Origin: CADEFQ01 sp050185195
Lineage (GTDB): Bacteria > Pseudomonadota > Gammaproteobacteria > Steroidobacterales > Steroidobacteraceae
DNA: 64,000 nucleotides
NCBI GenBank assembly: GCA_050185195.1
Contig: JBFWZQ010000003.1
Coordinates: 124,001-188,000, forward strand
Direction of reading: 5' to 3'
Position numbers and translations under genes: made by a program. Of the stretch, positions 43,237 to 54,311 are shown piece after piece (position 1 is the first letter of the stretch; each line of letters begins with the position of its first letter). The notes beneath the pieces are model-generated. The model did not search any database and was not told the DNA's origin. It saw nothing but the letters and a program-made list of their open reading frames with translations.

Positions 43237-44085
43237 ATGTTGATCGCGACGACCCACCATCCGAACTGGCGGTTTGCGGCGCGCTTTTCGCCCGCCGAGC
43301 TCTTCTACTGGTTTGGCGTCCCGATTCTGATGGCCCTGCATCTCGGCTGGCATCATGCCGGCGCCACCAGCCTCCTGCAGCGCATCGCGGAGCTGGGCTA
43401 TTTCTCGGGCCTGGCGCTGATGGGCTGGGGTTCGTTGATACTCTGTACGCTCGCGCTGTTCCACGTCCTGCGGCCGCTTCGCCCCAAACCCTGGGCCCTG
43501 TGGCTCGGCGGGGCCCTGCTGACCCTGCTTGTGTTCAGCTATCCCAAGATGATCTATATCCGGTTGAGCGATTTCGTTCTCACATCGCCCTTTGCCGGGA
43601 CGAGCGGCCCCTTCCTGTCGTGGCCGCACATCACGCAGGCACTGGCCAGCGCCCCGCCCGGCATCATTGCCTGGATGACGGTCAACCTCTTCTATGACCG
43701 CGTGCTGCAAATTCCCCGGTTCCACTATCCGGCCGTCGCCGAATCCGCGCCGCAGGCGCCCGCCTTCCTCCGGGGCCTCGAGGAGCGAATCGGCCCGGAG
43801 GAAGTGCTGGCGATCGAGGCCTGCGATCACTACATCCGCATCCACACCGGCGGACGCACGCGGATACTGCACTGCAGGTTCGGGGACGCCGTCGGGCAGA
43901 TGGCCCGGCAGCCGGGCGCACAGGTTCACCGTTCGTACTGGGTGGCAGCGGGGGCCATGAAGGCCGTCGAGAAGCACAAGCATGGCTACCAGCTGGAGCT
44001 GGCCAACGGGGCTCGCGTTCCAGTGAGCAGGACCCACCTGAAGGACGTGAAGCAGCTGCTGGAGAGCCGCGCTCCCGGCCGCTGA
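43237..44085 (+). CDS. Membrane-bound LytTR-family transcriptional regulator
   Basis: A 282-residue protein. Four hydrophobic helices lie in the first 155 residues, then a linker, then a LytTR DNA-binding domain at about 185-275 (EEVLAIEACDHYIRIHTGGRTRIL, HRSYWVAAGAMKAVEKHKHGYQLEL, VPVSRTHLKDVKQLL). It has no receiver domain, so it should sense through the membrane. GAGGA lies 6 nt before the ATG at 43237. It faces and probably controls the heme-carrier-like/PepSY/b561 genes. Confidence 0.9.
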   Translation: MLIATTHHPNWRFAARFSPAELFYWFGVPILMALHLGWHHAGATSLLQRIAELGYFSGLALMGWGSLILCTLALFHVLRPLRPKPWALWLGGALLTLLVFSYPKMIYIRLSDFVLTSPFAGTSGPFLSWPHITQALASAPPGIIAWMTVNLFYDRVLQIPRFHYPAVAESAPQAPAFLRGLEERIGPEEVLAIEACDHYIRIHTGGRTRILHCRFGDAVGQMARQPGAQVHRSYWVAAGAMKAVEKHKHGYQLELANGARVPVSRTHLKDVKQLLESRAPGR

Positions 44086-44088
44086 CCC

Positions 44089-45177
44089 CTAGAAGCGCAG
44101 CACCGGCTTCACCGCGCGTCCCGCCGAGGCATCGGCGAGCGCGCGGCCGATGTCCGCGAAGGCGTACTCGCGCACCAGCCGCTCCACCGGCAGGTGGCCT
44201 GCCCGATGCATGGCCGCGAGCTGCGGGATGAAGACGTCGGGCTCGCTGTCGCCTTCAAGCACCGCGATCAGCCGGCGACCGCCCGACAGCAACGGCAGCA
44301 GGCTGAACGGCACCGGCGCCCCGAGCGCGGGCACGGTGACGAGCGCACACTCGCCGCGGCGCGCGAGGCAGGCGATCGCGTCATTGAGCGCCGGCAGCGC
44401 GGCCGACGTTTCCATCGAGTACATGACGCCGCTGCGCGCGATCGCGTGGATCCGGGCAACGACGTCCCCCTCGCGCGCATCGAGCGCATGGGTCGCGCCC
44501 AGCTCGCGCGCGAGCTCGAGCCGCGCGGGGTCGATGTCGACCGCAATGATGGGATCGAGCCGCGCGAAGCGCGCCGCCATGATCGCGGAGAGGCCGACCG
44601 AACCCGCCCCGAACACGGCAATGGAACTGCCGGCGGGCGCATGCAGGCTCCGTAGCACGGCGCCCGCGCCGGTCTGCACGCCGCAGCCGAAAGGCGCCGC
44701 GAGCGCTAACGGCACGTCGTCGGGCAGCGGCACGACATTGCGCTCGGTGGCGAGCGCCCGGGTCGCGAACGACGATTGCTGGAAGAACGAGCCGTGGATC
44801 GGCTCACCGGCGCGCGACAGCGTCGTGCTGCCGTCGTCACGCGTGCCGCCGAACTGCAGGTGGTGGCCGTGTTCGCAGTAGGCGGACGCGTTGCCCGTGC
44901 AATGGCGGCAGTGGCCGCAGGAGCCGAAGGTCATCGCGACCCGATCGCCGCGCTTCACTTTTCCCACCCGTGCACCGACCTGCTCGACGATGCCCGCGCC
45001 CTCGTGCCCGAACACCGCGGGCAGCGGAAAAAGCCGCGGCGCGAACAGATCGGTGTGGCACACGCCGGTCGCTTCGAGCCGCACGATCACCTCATCGTCG
45101 CGCGGCGGCGCGAGCTCCACTTCTTCGATCGTCGGTGGCGCATCGACGCTGCGCGTGACCGCGGCGGAAACGATCAT
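44089..45177 (-). CDS. Zinc-dependent alcohol dehydrogenase (MDR family)
   Basis: A 362-residue medium-chain dehydrogenase. The catalytic zinc ligands lie in GVCHTD and GHEGAG. The structural zinc site is CGHCRHCTGNASAYC (four cysteines), and the coenzyme motif is VFGAGSVGLSA followed by DIDPARL, whose Asp favours NAD over NADP. It resembles aryl/benzyl-alcohol dehydrogenases. The substrate is not determined by context. The ATG overlaps the preceding gene by 4 nt. Confidence 0.9.
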   Translation of the reverse strand: MIVSAAVTRSVDAPPTIEEVELAPPRDDEVIVRLEATGVCHTDLFAPRLFPLPAVFGHEGAGIVEQVGARVGKVKRGDRVAMTFGSCGHCRHCTGNASAYCEHGHHLQFGGTRDDGSTTLSRAGEPIHGSFFQQSSFATRALATERNVVPLPDDVPLALAAPFGCGVQTGAGAVLRSLHAPAGSSIAVFGAGSVGLSAIMAARFARLDPIIAVDIDPARLELARELGATHALDAREGDVVARIHAIARSGVMYSMETSAALPALNDAIACLARRGECALVTVPALGAPVPFSLLPLLSGGRRLIAVLEGDSEPDVFIPQLAAMHRAGHLPVERLVREYAFADIGRALADASAGRAVKPVLRF

Positions 45178-45668
45178 GCGCGCAACAGCCAGGTGAGCGC
45201 GCCCGACGCGTCAAGGATGCCGTGATCGGCGAGCCAGGCGCGCGCCTCGCGCGCGTCGCCCGCGAGCCACGCGCGCACCGGGCCTTCCCGGAAACTGTAG
45301 CCCCAGGCGTCCATGTCGTCGCACAGGCGCTCGCGGAGGGCACCGGGCAGCTCCGCGGCAAGCAGCACCTGCAGGTAGCAGACGCCACACTCCTCCGCAT
45401 CGTCGCCGCCGGCGTCGCGGTCGAGGCCCGCGCGGCGCTCGGGGGTCATGCAGACATAGTGGGCCGCCTCATGCAGCACCGAATGCACGGGCGTGTCGAG
45501 CCGCGCATAGAGGCAATCCGCGACGAGCCCCGCCTCGCTCTCGCCCCAGTACGAGCCGGGGATGCCCTCGTCGGGCGCGATGAAGCGCAGGCGCAGCCCG
45601 AAGCGCGCGAGCAGGACGCCGAGCGCCACGCGATCGGTCCCGTTGACGCGCAGCACGTCGTCGGCCAC
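45174..45668 (-). CDS. Putative zinc-metalloprotease-like protein (HExxH), unrecognised family
   Basis: A 164-residue protein. VLHEAAHYVCM (His66, Glu67, His70) is an HExxH motif, and an acidic ECGVCYLQVLLA about 25 residues later may supply a third ligand. There is no signal peptide or membrane segment. GTG at 45668 is chosen because it lies just after the lptE stop with TGAGG suitably placed; the open frame further upstream is inside lptE. It sits between lptE and an alcohol dehydrogenase with 4-nt coupling. No family is recognised. Confidence 0.7.
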   Translation of the reverse strand: MADDVLRVNGTDRVALGVLLARFGLRLRFIAPDEGIPGSYWGESEAGLVADCLYARLDTPVHSVLHEAAHYVCMTPERRAGLDRDAGGDDAEECGVCYLQVLLAAELPGALRERLCDDMDAWGYSFREGPVRAWLAGDAREARAWLADHGILDASGALTWLLRA

Positions 45669-45678
45669 GGCCTGCGCC

Positions 45679-46170
45679 TCAGAGCGCCGCGAGCTGGCGC
45701 ACCACGATCGCCGCGAGATCGCGCGCGAGTGCGTCTTCGAGGAGGCGCTGCTCGCGCTCCTTGGCCAGCAGGGTCGTTTCGTCGAAGGTGAAATCACGCG
45801 TCAGCGACGCCTCGCGCGGCGCGAGCAGCTCGGCCCCGCCCTTCTGCACGGAAAATTCCACGCGGTAGGTCAGCTCGTATTCGCGCGGGATATTACGCGC
45901 CGAAACGGACAGCACCCGTTCCTTCACCTCGTCGCGCGAGATGCGCACCACCGCCTCGGCGCGTGCCGCCTCGCGCTCGATGCGCACGCCGCTCGCGGCG
46001 AGCGAGCGCGACAGGGCCTGCACGAAATCGCTCTGCATGTCCTGCGCTTCGATATGGGCGCTCGCGAAAGCCTGCGGCACGGCCTCGCGACCCTGGAGCC
46101 GCAGGCCGCAGCCGGCGGTCGTGGCGAGCACGAGCGAGGCGGCGACCAGCGCGGACAGGCGACGCTTCAT
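45679..46170 (-). CDS. lptE: LPS-assembly lipoprotein LptE
   Basis: A 163-residue lipoprotein with lipobox ending TTAGC (Cys21), followed by GLRLQGREAVP, the typical LptE opening. It plugs the LptD barrel that inserts LPS into the outer membrane. The start is the ATG 2 nt after the leuS stop; leuS-lptE is the conserved order. Confidence 0.9.
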   Translation of the reverse strand: MKRRLSALVAASLVLATTAGCGLRLQGREAVPQAFASAHIEAQDMQSDFVQALSRSLAASGVRIEREAARAEAVVRISRDEVKERVLSVSARNIPREYELTYRVEFSVQKGGAELLAPREASLTRDFTFDETTLLAKEREQRLLEDALARDLAAIVVRQLAAL

Positions 46171-46172
46171 GT

Positions 46173-48770
<2,598 letters not shown>

Positions 48771-48811
48771 CGGAACGGGCAGGATATCATGGGGGCCACC
48801 GGGGGTAGCCA

Positions 48812-50740
48812 ATGACACGATTCGCACCGTTCAGCCTGGGCCTTTGCCTCGCCGCCGCCTGCGCCGCAGCGCCCGTCACCGGGGCGCCGCCGGGCACACC
48901 GGCGATGACACCGGACATTCCCGCGAAGTTCGTCGCGCCGACGGCCGCGGCCGACTACGAAAAGCGCAGCGTCGACATCCCGATGCGCGACGGCGTGAAG
49001 CTGCACACCGTGATCGTGCTGCCGAAGGGCGCGCGCCGCGCGCCGATCATGCTGACGCGCACGCCGTACAACGCCGAGAAGAACGCCGAGCGCCACGCGA
49101 GCCCCTACATGGCAGCCGCCCTGCAGGTCGGCGACGACGTGTTCGTCGAGGCGGGCTACATCCGCGTGTACCAGGACGTGCGCGGCAAGTACGGCTCGCA
49201 GGGTGACTACGTCACGACCCGCCCGCTGCGCGGCCCGCTGAATCCGACGCGCGTGGACCACTCGACCGACACCTGGGACACGATCGACTGGCTCGTGAAA
49301 CACGTGCCCGAAGGCAACGGGCGGGTCGGCATGACCGGGTCGTCCTACCCCGGCTACACGACCCTGATGGGGCTCGTCCATCCGCACCCGGCGCTCAAGG
49401 TGGCGGTGCCGATGTGCCCGATGGTCGACGGCTGGCGCGGCGACGACTGGTTCCACAACGGCGCCTTCCGCCAGGGTTTCTTCGACTGGTTCCAGCGGCA
49501 GATGACCGCGCGCAAGGAAGGCAAGGACCTCGCGCGCGTGGCCTACGACGACTACGACTTCTTCCGCCGCGCGGGCTCGGTGATGGACGCCGCGCGCACC
49601 TACGGCTTCGGGCAACTGCCGTTCCTCGCGAAGATTGCCGAACACCCCGCCTACGACAGCTTCTGGCAGGAGCAGGCGGTCGACCGCATCCTCGCGCGCG
49701 AACCGCTCACGGTGCCGGTCATGATCGTCGCGGCGCAGTGGGACCAGGAAGACATCTACGGCGCGCGCGCCCTGTATGCCGCGCTCGAACCGAAGGACAC
49801 CGCGAACGACAAGGTATTCCTCGTGCTCGGGCCGTGGCGCCACAGCGGCCAGAACAGCGACCAGCGCGAGCTCGGCCCGCTGCGCTTCGACGGCGACCCG
49901 GCACGGCAGTTTCGCCGCGACGTCATGCGCCCCTTCCTCGACCACTACCTGCGCGACGACGCGCCGCCCGCGCACACACCGCCGGTGGTCGCGTATGAAA
50001 CCGGCACCCAGGCGTGGAAGCACTACGATGCGTGGCCGCGCTCCTGCCCCGAAGGCTGTGCAGCGAAGTCGCGCCCGCTCTATCTTGCGGAGGCGTTCGG
50101 GCTCTCGTTCAAGGCACCGCCCGCAACGGGCCCTGGCTACGACGAATACGTCTCCGACCCCGCGAAACCGGTGCCGAACGTGCCCCGCCCGGTGCGCTTC
50201 AACGACGGCGAACAATGGCGGCCGTGGCTGCTCTCGGACCAGCGCCACGCGGCCGATCGCACCGACGTGCTCACCTACGTCACAGAGCCGCTCACGGCGC
50301 CGCTCACGATCGGCGGCATCCCGATGGTGAACCTCTTCGCCTCGACGAGCGGCACCGACAGCGACTGGGTCGTGAAACTGATCGACGTCTATCCCGACGT
50401 GGTGCCGGAGCGGCCCGAGCTCGGCGGCTACCAGCTCGGCATCGCGATGGACATCTTCCGCGGCCGCTACCGCGAGAGCTTCTCCGTACCCTCACCGATC
50501 CCGGCGGGCGACGTGCAGCGCTACCGCTTCGCGCTGCCGCAGGCGAGCCACGTCTTCGAGCGCGGCCACCGCATCATGGTGCAGGTGCAGTCGAGCTGGT
50601 TCCCGCTCTACGACCGCAACCCGCAGACGTACGTGGAGAACATCTTCTTCGCGAAGCCGCAGGACTACCGCAAGGCGACGCAGCGGGTGTACCGGTCGGG
50701 CGATACCGCGAGTTTCATCGAGCTGCCGGTGGTGCCGTAG
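48812..50740 (+). CDS. Secreted CocE/NonD-family alpha/beta hydrolase
   Basis: A 642-residue protein with a signal peptide (about 1-24, cleavage near VTG-AP). The X-Pro/CocE hydrolase core has nucleophile motif GSSYPG, later AAQWDQED and LGPWRHSG supplying Asp and His. The C-terminal part (about 430-640) is the jelly-roll domain. Relatives include alpha-amino-acid ester hydrolases and glutaryl-7-ACA acylase; the natural substrate here is unknown. It is divergent from leuS with a 41-nt gap, so the two promoters must be back to back. Confidence 0.9.
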   Translation: MTRFAPFSLGLCLAAACAAAPVTGAPPGTPAMTPDIPAKFVAPTAAADYEKRSVDIPMRDGVKLHTVIVLPKGARRAPIMLTRTPYNAEKNAERHASPYMAAALQVGDDVFVEAGYIRVYQDVRGKYGSQGDYVTTRPLRGPLNPTRVDHSTDTWDTIDWLVKHVPEGNGRVGMTGSSYPGYTTLMGLVHPHPALKVAVPMCPMVDGWRGDDWFHNGAFRQGFFDWFQRQMTARKEGKDLARVAYDDYDFFRRAGSVMDAARTYGFGQLPFLAKIAEHPAYDSFWQEQAVDRILAREPLTVPVMIVAAQWDQEDIYGARALYAALEPKDTANDKVFLVLGPWRHSGQNSDQRELGPLRFDGDPARQFRRDVMRPFLDHYLRDDAPPAHTPPVVAYETGTQAWKHYDAWPRSCPEGCAAKSRPLYLAEAFGLSFKAPPATGPGYDEYVSDPAKPVPNVPRPVRFNDGEQWRPWLLSDQRHAADRTDVLTYVTEPLTAPLTIGGIPMVNLFASTSGTDSDWVVKLIDVYPDVVPERPELGGYQLGIAMDIFRGRYRESFSVPSPIPAGDVQRYRFALPQASHVFERGHRIMVQVQSSWFPLYDRNPQTYVENIFFAKPQDYRKATQRVYRSGDTASFIELPVVP

Positions 50741-50790
50741 GGCGGCGGGCGGCGGGCGGCGGGCGGCGGGCGGCGGGCGGCGGGCCAGAA
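50741..50790 (-). repeat. Perfect heptamer tandem repeat (copy 5)
   Basis: On the minus strand a TTCTG leader is followed by about six consecutive GCCCGCC units, directly abutting the stop codon of the CocE gene. It is the most homogeneous member of the heptamer-array family in this window and is inverted relative to the copy at 50956. Confidence 0.85.
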
Positions 50791-50955
50791 TCGCATGTTC
50801 ACTTGCGCTGTGTTGTCTTGGTTCGCCGCACCCGCGACAAACGCCTACGGTTCCGGCTCGAGCGCATTTCCTGATTTGCCAAGCTCGTGACCGGCGCATC
50901 TTCGGTGTCATCGAAGGCGAGCCAATGGGCTCAGCGGTCGCGCCCCGCGCGACCG

Positions 50956-50994
50956 CTCTGGCCCGCAGCCCGTAGCCCCTGGCCCGTAGCCGTC
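50956..50994 (+). repeat. Heptamer-array intergenic repeat, copy 6
   Basis: CTCTG leader followed by GCCCGCA, GCCCGTA, GCCCCTG, GCCCGTA, GCCGTC. It is inverted relative to the array at 50741-50790. Confidence 0.75.
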
Positions 50995-51046
50995 AGTGCT
51001 CTCCTCACCTTGCAGAGCGAACCTGATCGCGGGCACCGGGCTTCGA

Positions 51047-51230
51047 GTCAGCGGCGCGCTGATTCATCCGCGGACGAGCGTGGAGAGCGCCGAGGAGCGG
51101 CGAGCTGCGCCCGGCGTCCGCGACCCTTCAGATTCTGGCTACTTCATGCGCGGGGCGCCGCCGCGACGAGGGCACCGCCGAAGGCGGCGCTCGACCCGCG
51201 AGGAGGCGGATGAATCAGCGCGCCGCTGAC
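51047..51230. mobile_element. 184-bp palindromic element with perfect 25-bp inverted ends (MITE-like candidate)
   Basis: The 25 bases at 51047-51071 are exactly the reverse complement of 51206-51230. Symmetrically inside, GAGCGCCG (51085-51092) pairs with CGGCGCTC (51185-51192), leaving equal 13-nt spacers, and weaker pairing continues toward the centre. There is no coding capacity. No target duplication is evident at the ends. It could be a miniature mobile element, a remnant, or a very large structured RNA or terminator. Confidence 0.5.
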
Positions 51231-51253
51231 CCGCCGCCCGCGCCCCGCCGCCT

Positions 51254-52741
51254 TCACTCGATGCGCACTGGCACGAAGATCTCGTTGTCGTTGCGCTCGA
51301 TGCGCAGCGCCACGGACTTGCCGGACTTGCGCACCGCCGCCTGCAGGTCCCGGACCGAATCGATGTTCCGGCCGTTGACGCCGAGGATGATGTCGCCGGG
51401 CTGCAGGCCCGCGAGCGCGGCCTCGCCCTCGACGTCCACGATCACGAGGTTGCCGCGCGTATCGACCCGCGCCTTCTCCCGCGGATCGAGCGGCCGCACG
51501 GAGATGCCCAGCTTCGAATAGTTGTCGGCGTCGCCGCCACCGCGCAGCGAGACTTTCTGCATCGGCTCGTCGAGTTCGCCGACTTTCACGGTGAGGTGCT
51601 TCGTCGACTTGTCGCGCCACACGTCCATCTTCGCCTCGCTGCCGGGCTTGATGTTCGCGATGATGCCCGGCAACTGCGCGGAGCGTTCCACGGCCTGGCC
51701 GTTCACGGCGAGGATCACGTCGCCGGGCTTCAGGCCGCCCTTGTCGCCGGGGCCGTCTTCCTCGACGGAGCCGACGAGCGCACCGCGCGGCCGGTCGAGC
51801 CCGAAGGACTCGGCGAACTGCGCGTTCACTTCCTGCACGGTCACGCCGATGCGGCCACGGCTGACACGGCCGGTCTTGATGAGCTGGTCCTTCACCCCGG
51901 TCGCGACGTCGATCGGGATCGCGAAGGAGAGCCCCATGAAGCCGCCCGTGCGGCTGTAGATCTGCGAATTGATGCCGACGACCTCGCCCGCGAGGTTGAA
52001 CAGCGGGCCGCCGGAGTTGCCGGGGTTCACCGCCACGTCGGTCTGGATGAAGGGTACGTAGTTGTCGTCCGGCAGCGAGCGCGAGATGCCGCTGACGATG
52101 CCCGCCGTGACGCTGTTGTCGAAGCCGAACGGTGAGCCGATCGCGACCACCCATTCGCCCGGGCGCAGCTTGCTCGGGTCGCCGAACTTCACGGTCGGCA
52201 GGCCCTTCGCATCGATCTTGATCACCGCGACGTCGGTGCGCTTGTCGCTGCCGATCACTTTCGCGGTGAACTCGCGCCGGTCGGTCAGGCGCACCGTGAC
52301 GTCGGTCGCACCGTCGACCACGTGCGCGTTCGTGAGGATGTAGCCGTCGGGGGTGACGATGAAGCCGGAGCCTTCACCGCGCGCCGGGGGCGTGTTGCCA
52401 CCGCGCGGGGTCGGGATGCCGAAGCGACGGAAGAAGTCGAAGAACGGGTCGTCGGGCGACATGCCCGGCGGGCCCTGGATGCCGTTCGGGTTGTCGCGCT
52501 TGCTGACGACATCGACATTGACGACCGCCGATCCGTATTTGTCGACGAGCGCCGTGAAGTCGGGCAGGCCCTGCACGATGGGCGCGGCGGCAGGCGCCGT
52601 GGCGGACGCCGCTGCCGCCAGGGCGGGAACGGTGGACTCGCGCGCGGAGGCGGCCGTGGAGGCCTGCGGCGAGCAGGCGGCGAGCGCACCGCAAAAGACG
52701 GCCACGACGGCGACGCGTCGGGCAAAGGGCTGGGATGCCAT
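51254..52741 (-). CDS. Do-family serine endoprotease (DegP/DegQ/MucD-like)
   Basis: A 495-residue envelope protease. The N terminus ends LAAC (Cys23), which may be a lipobox, followed by an Ala/Ser/Thr-rich linker. The trypsin-like domain has His140 (TNAHVVDG), Asp170 (TDVAVIK) and Ser243 (GNSGGPLF). Two PDZ domains follow (about 305-395 and 410-490). The single-copy form and missing long LA loop are more like MucD/DegQ than DegP. The ATG of MASQPFARR is chosen; an in-frame ATG at 52813 would overlap lnt. It ends the miaB-phoH-ybeY-corC-lnt run. Confidence 0.92.
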   Translation of the reverse strand: MASQPFARRVAVVAVFCGALAACSPQASTAASARESTVPALAAAASATAPAAAPIVQGLPDFTALVDKYGSAVVNVDVVSKRDNPNGIQGPPGMSPDDPFFDFFRRFGIPTPRGGNTPPARGEGSGFIVTPDGYILTNAHVVDGATDVTVRLTDRREFTAKVIGSDKRTDVAVIKIDAKGLPTVKFGDPSKLRPGEWVVAIGSPFGFDNSVTAGIVSGISRSLPDDNYVPFIQTDVAVNPGNSGGPLFNLAGEVVGINSQIYSRTGGFMGLSFAIPIDVATGVKDQLIKTGRVSRGRIGVTVQEVNAQFAESFGLDRPRGALVGSVEEDGPGDKGGLKPGDVILAVNGQAVERSAQLPGIIANIKPGSEAKMDVWRDKSTKHLTVKVGELDEPMQKVSLRGGGDADNYSKLGISVRPLDPREKARVDTRGNLVIVDVEGEAALAGLQPGDIILGVNGRNIDSVRDLQAAVRKSGKSVALRIERNDNEIFVPVRIE

Positions 52742-52796
52742 GCGTTGCAGACCTATGAGGGTGTCGATGCAGCGGATAGACCGCCGGGGCAGCCAT

Positions 52797-54311
52797 TCAG
52801 TTCCGTAAATCATGGGCAGTCCTCCTTCTGGATACCGCGGCGGCGCAGGCCGCGGCCGCAAGCATGACGATGGCCCAGTTGCCGACCCGGGCATAGGGCG
52901 GCAGGCCGGTACGGGGCGTGATGGCGGCCCGCAGCACCGTCTCGGTGTACTGCGGCGCCTCCGCGACGATCTCGCCGCGCGGTCCGATCACCGCCGAGAT
53001 GCCATCGTTGGCCGCGCGCACGAGGAACCGGCCGGATTCGATCGCGCGCATGCGGGCAATCTGGAAATGCTGGTAGCGCGCCGTCGAGTGGCCGAACCAG
53101 GCGTCGTTCGTGACGTTCACCAGCGCATCGCTGCCCGGCAGCGAGCGCGCCAGCGTGCTGCCGTAGGCATCTTCGTAGCAGATGCCCGCCGCGAGCCGCA
53201 GGCCTGCGGCCTGCAGCGGCGGCTGCACGGCCGGGCCGCGCGTGAAATCCGAATACGGCAGGCTCATCAGGCGCAGCCAGCCGCGCACGAACTTCGGCAC
53301 GGGGAAGAATTCCGCGAACGGCACGAGGTGGTGCTTGTCGTACCAGCCCACGCCCTGCGCATCGAGGGCCGCCACCGAGTTGAAATAGCGCTGGCCATCG
53401 TCCGACGCGCGCACCAGCCCCATCACGAGCGCCGAGCCGCGCGCGCTGGCCTCGCTGTAGAGCCCGCCGATGAACGGCAGGAGATTGTTGGCGAGATCGG
53501 GCAGCGCGGATTCGGGCATCACGATCAGCTGTTCGCCGAGGGCCTCGCGCGTGAGCTTCGCGTAGAGCGCGAGCGTGGTCTCCCGGTTTGCCTCGAGCCA
53601 CTTGATGTCCTGCGGGATTGCGCCCTGCAGCACCGCCACGCGCACCGGCGGGCCACTCACCCGGGTCCATTCCCGATCGAGGGCGAGCGAGGCGAGCCAT
53701 GGCACGGCGAGCACCGCGAGCGCGATGGCGCGCGTGCGCGCGTCCCGCGCGCGCAGCAGCCACACGAGCGCGCCGGCCGAGGCGAGCAGCGCGGCCGATA
53801 TCGTGTACACGCCGCCCACGGGGGCGAGGTGCGCGAGCCAGGTATCGGTCTGCGAATAACCGAGCGACAGCCAGGAAAATCCGGACATCAGCCAGCCGCG
53901 CAGCCATTCGACCAGCAGCCAGGCCGCGGGAATGCCGACGACCCAGCGCCAGGCCCCGCGCGCCGGCAGCCAGCGCGCGACCGCCGCCCCGAGCGCCGCG
54001 TGGTACAGCCCCATGATCGCGACGAGGCCCAGCATCAGCAGGAAGGCGATCCACAGCGGGGCCGCGCCGAAGACGTGGATGCTGACGTAGAGCCAGTAGG
54101 TGCCAGCCGCAAAGGTGCCGGCGTTGAAACAGAACCCGAGCGCGGCGGCCGCGCGCGGCGTCGCGCCGTCCCAGAGCGCGATCAGCGCGGCCGGGCCGAG
54201 GATCGCGAGCGGCCAGAGGCCGAAGGGCGCAAACGCGAGCGGGACGACAGCACCCGCCGCGGCTGCCGCCAGCAGGCGCAGCCGCGGGCCGCGCGTGTCA
54301 GTCGCCGTCAC
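52797..54311 (-). CDS. lnt: Apolipoprotein N-acyltransferase
   Basis: A 504-residue inner-membrane enzyme adding the third acyl chain to lipoproteins. About six to seven hydrophobic helices precede and one follows a nitrilase-like periplasmic domain. The triad is Glu267 (MPESALPD), Lys326 (DKHHLVPFAE) and Cys378 (GICYEDAYG). The start is GTG at 54311, which makes the gene overlap corC by 14 nt; no other good start is near. Confidence 0.95.
   Translation of the reverse strand: MTATDTRGPRLRLLAAAAAGAVVPLAFAPFGLWPLAILGPAALIALWDGATPRAAAALGFCFNAGTFAAGTYWLYVSIHVFGAAPLWIAFLLMLGLVAIMGLYHAALGAAVARWLPARGAWRWVVGIPAAWLLVEWLRGWLMSGFSWLSLGYSQTDTWLAHLAPVGGVYTISAALLASAGALVWLLRARDARTRAIALAVLAVPWLASLALDREWTRVSGPPVRVAVLQGAIPQDIKWLEANRETTLALYAKLTREALGEQLIVMPESALPDLANNLLPFIGGLYSEASARGSALVMGLVRASDDGQRYFNSVAALDAQGVGWYDKHHLVPFAEFFPVPKFVRGWLRLMSLPYSDFTRGPAVQPPLQAAGLRLAAGICYEDAYGSTLARSLPGSDALVNVTNDAWFGHSTARYQHFQIARMRAIESGRFLVRAANDGISAVIGPRGEIVAEAPQYTETVLRAAITPRTGLPPYARVGNWAIVMLAAAACAAAVSRRRTAHDLRN

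Larger units (their letters stand above)
50741..51253. other. Large convergent non-coding gap rich in repeats
   Basis: No gene is supported in these 513 nt between the hydrolase and the DegP-like gene. They hold the two heptamer arrays (50741-50790 and 50956-50994) and the 184-bp palindromic element (51047-51230). The stretch 50791-50955 contains nothing recognised; its short open frames have no family features. Confidence 0.65.

Noticed and set aside
50741..50790. A CRISPR-like or satellite array after the CocE gene
   Set aside because: The units are 7 nt with no spacers, and no cas genes are present. It belongs to the intergenic heptamer family.
50956..51253. An insertion-sequence remnant with a transposase
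   Set aside because: Inverted ends are present, but no frame inside them encodes any transposase motif. Only a MITE-like label is supportable.
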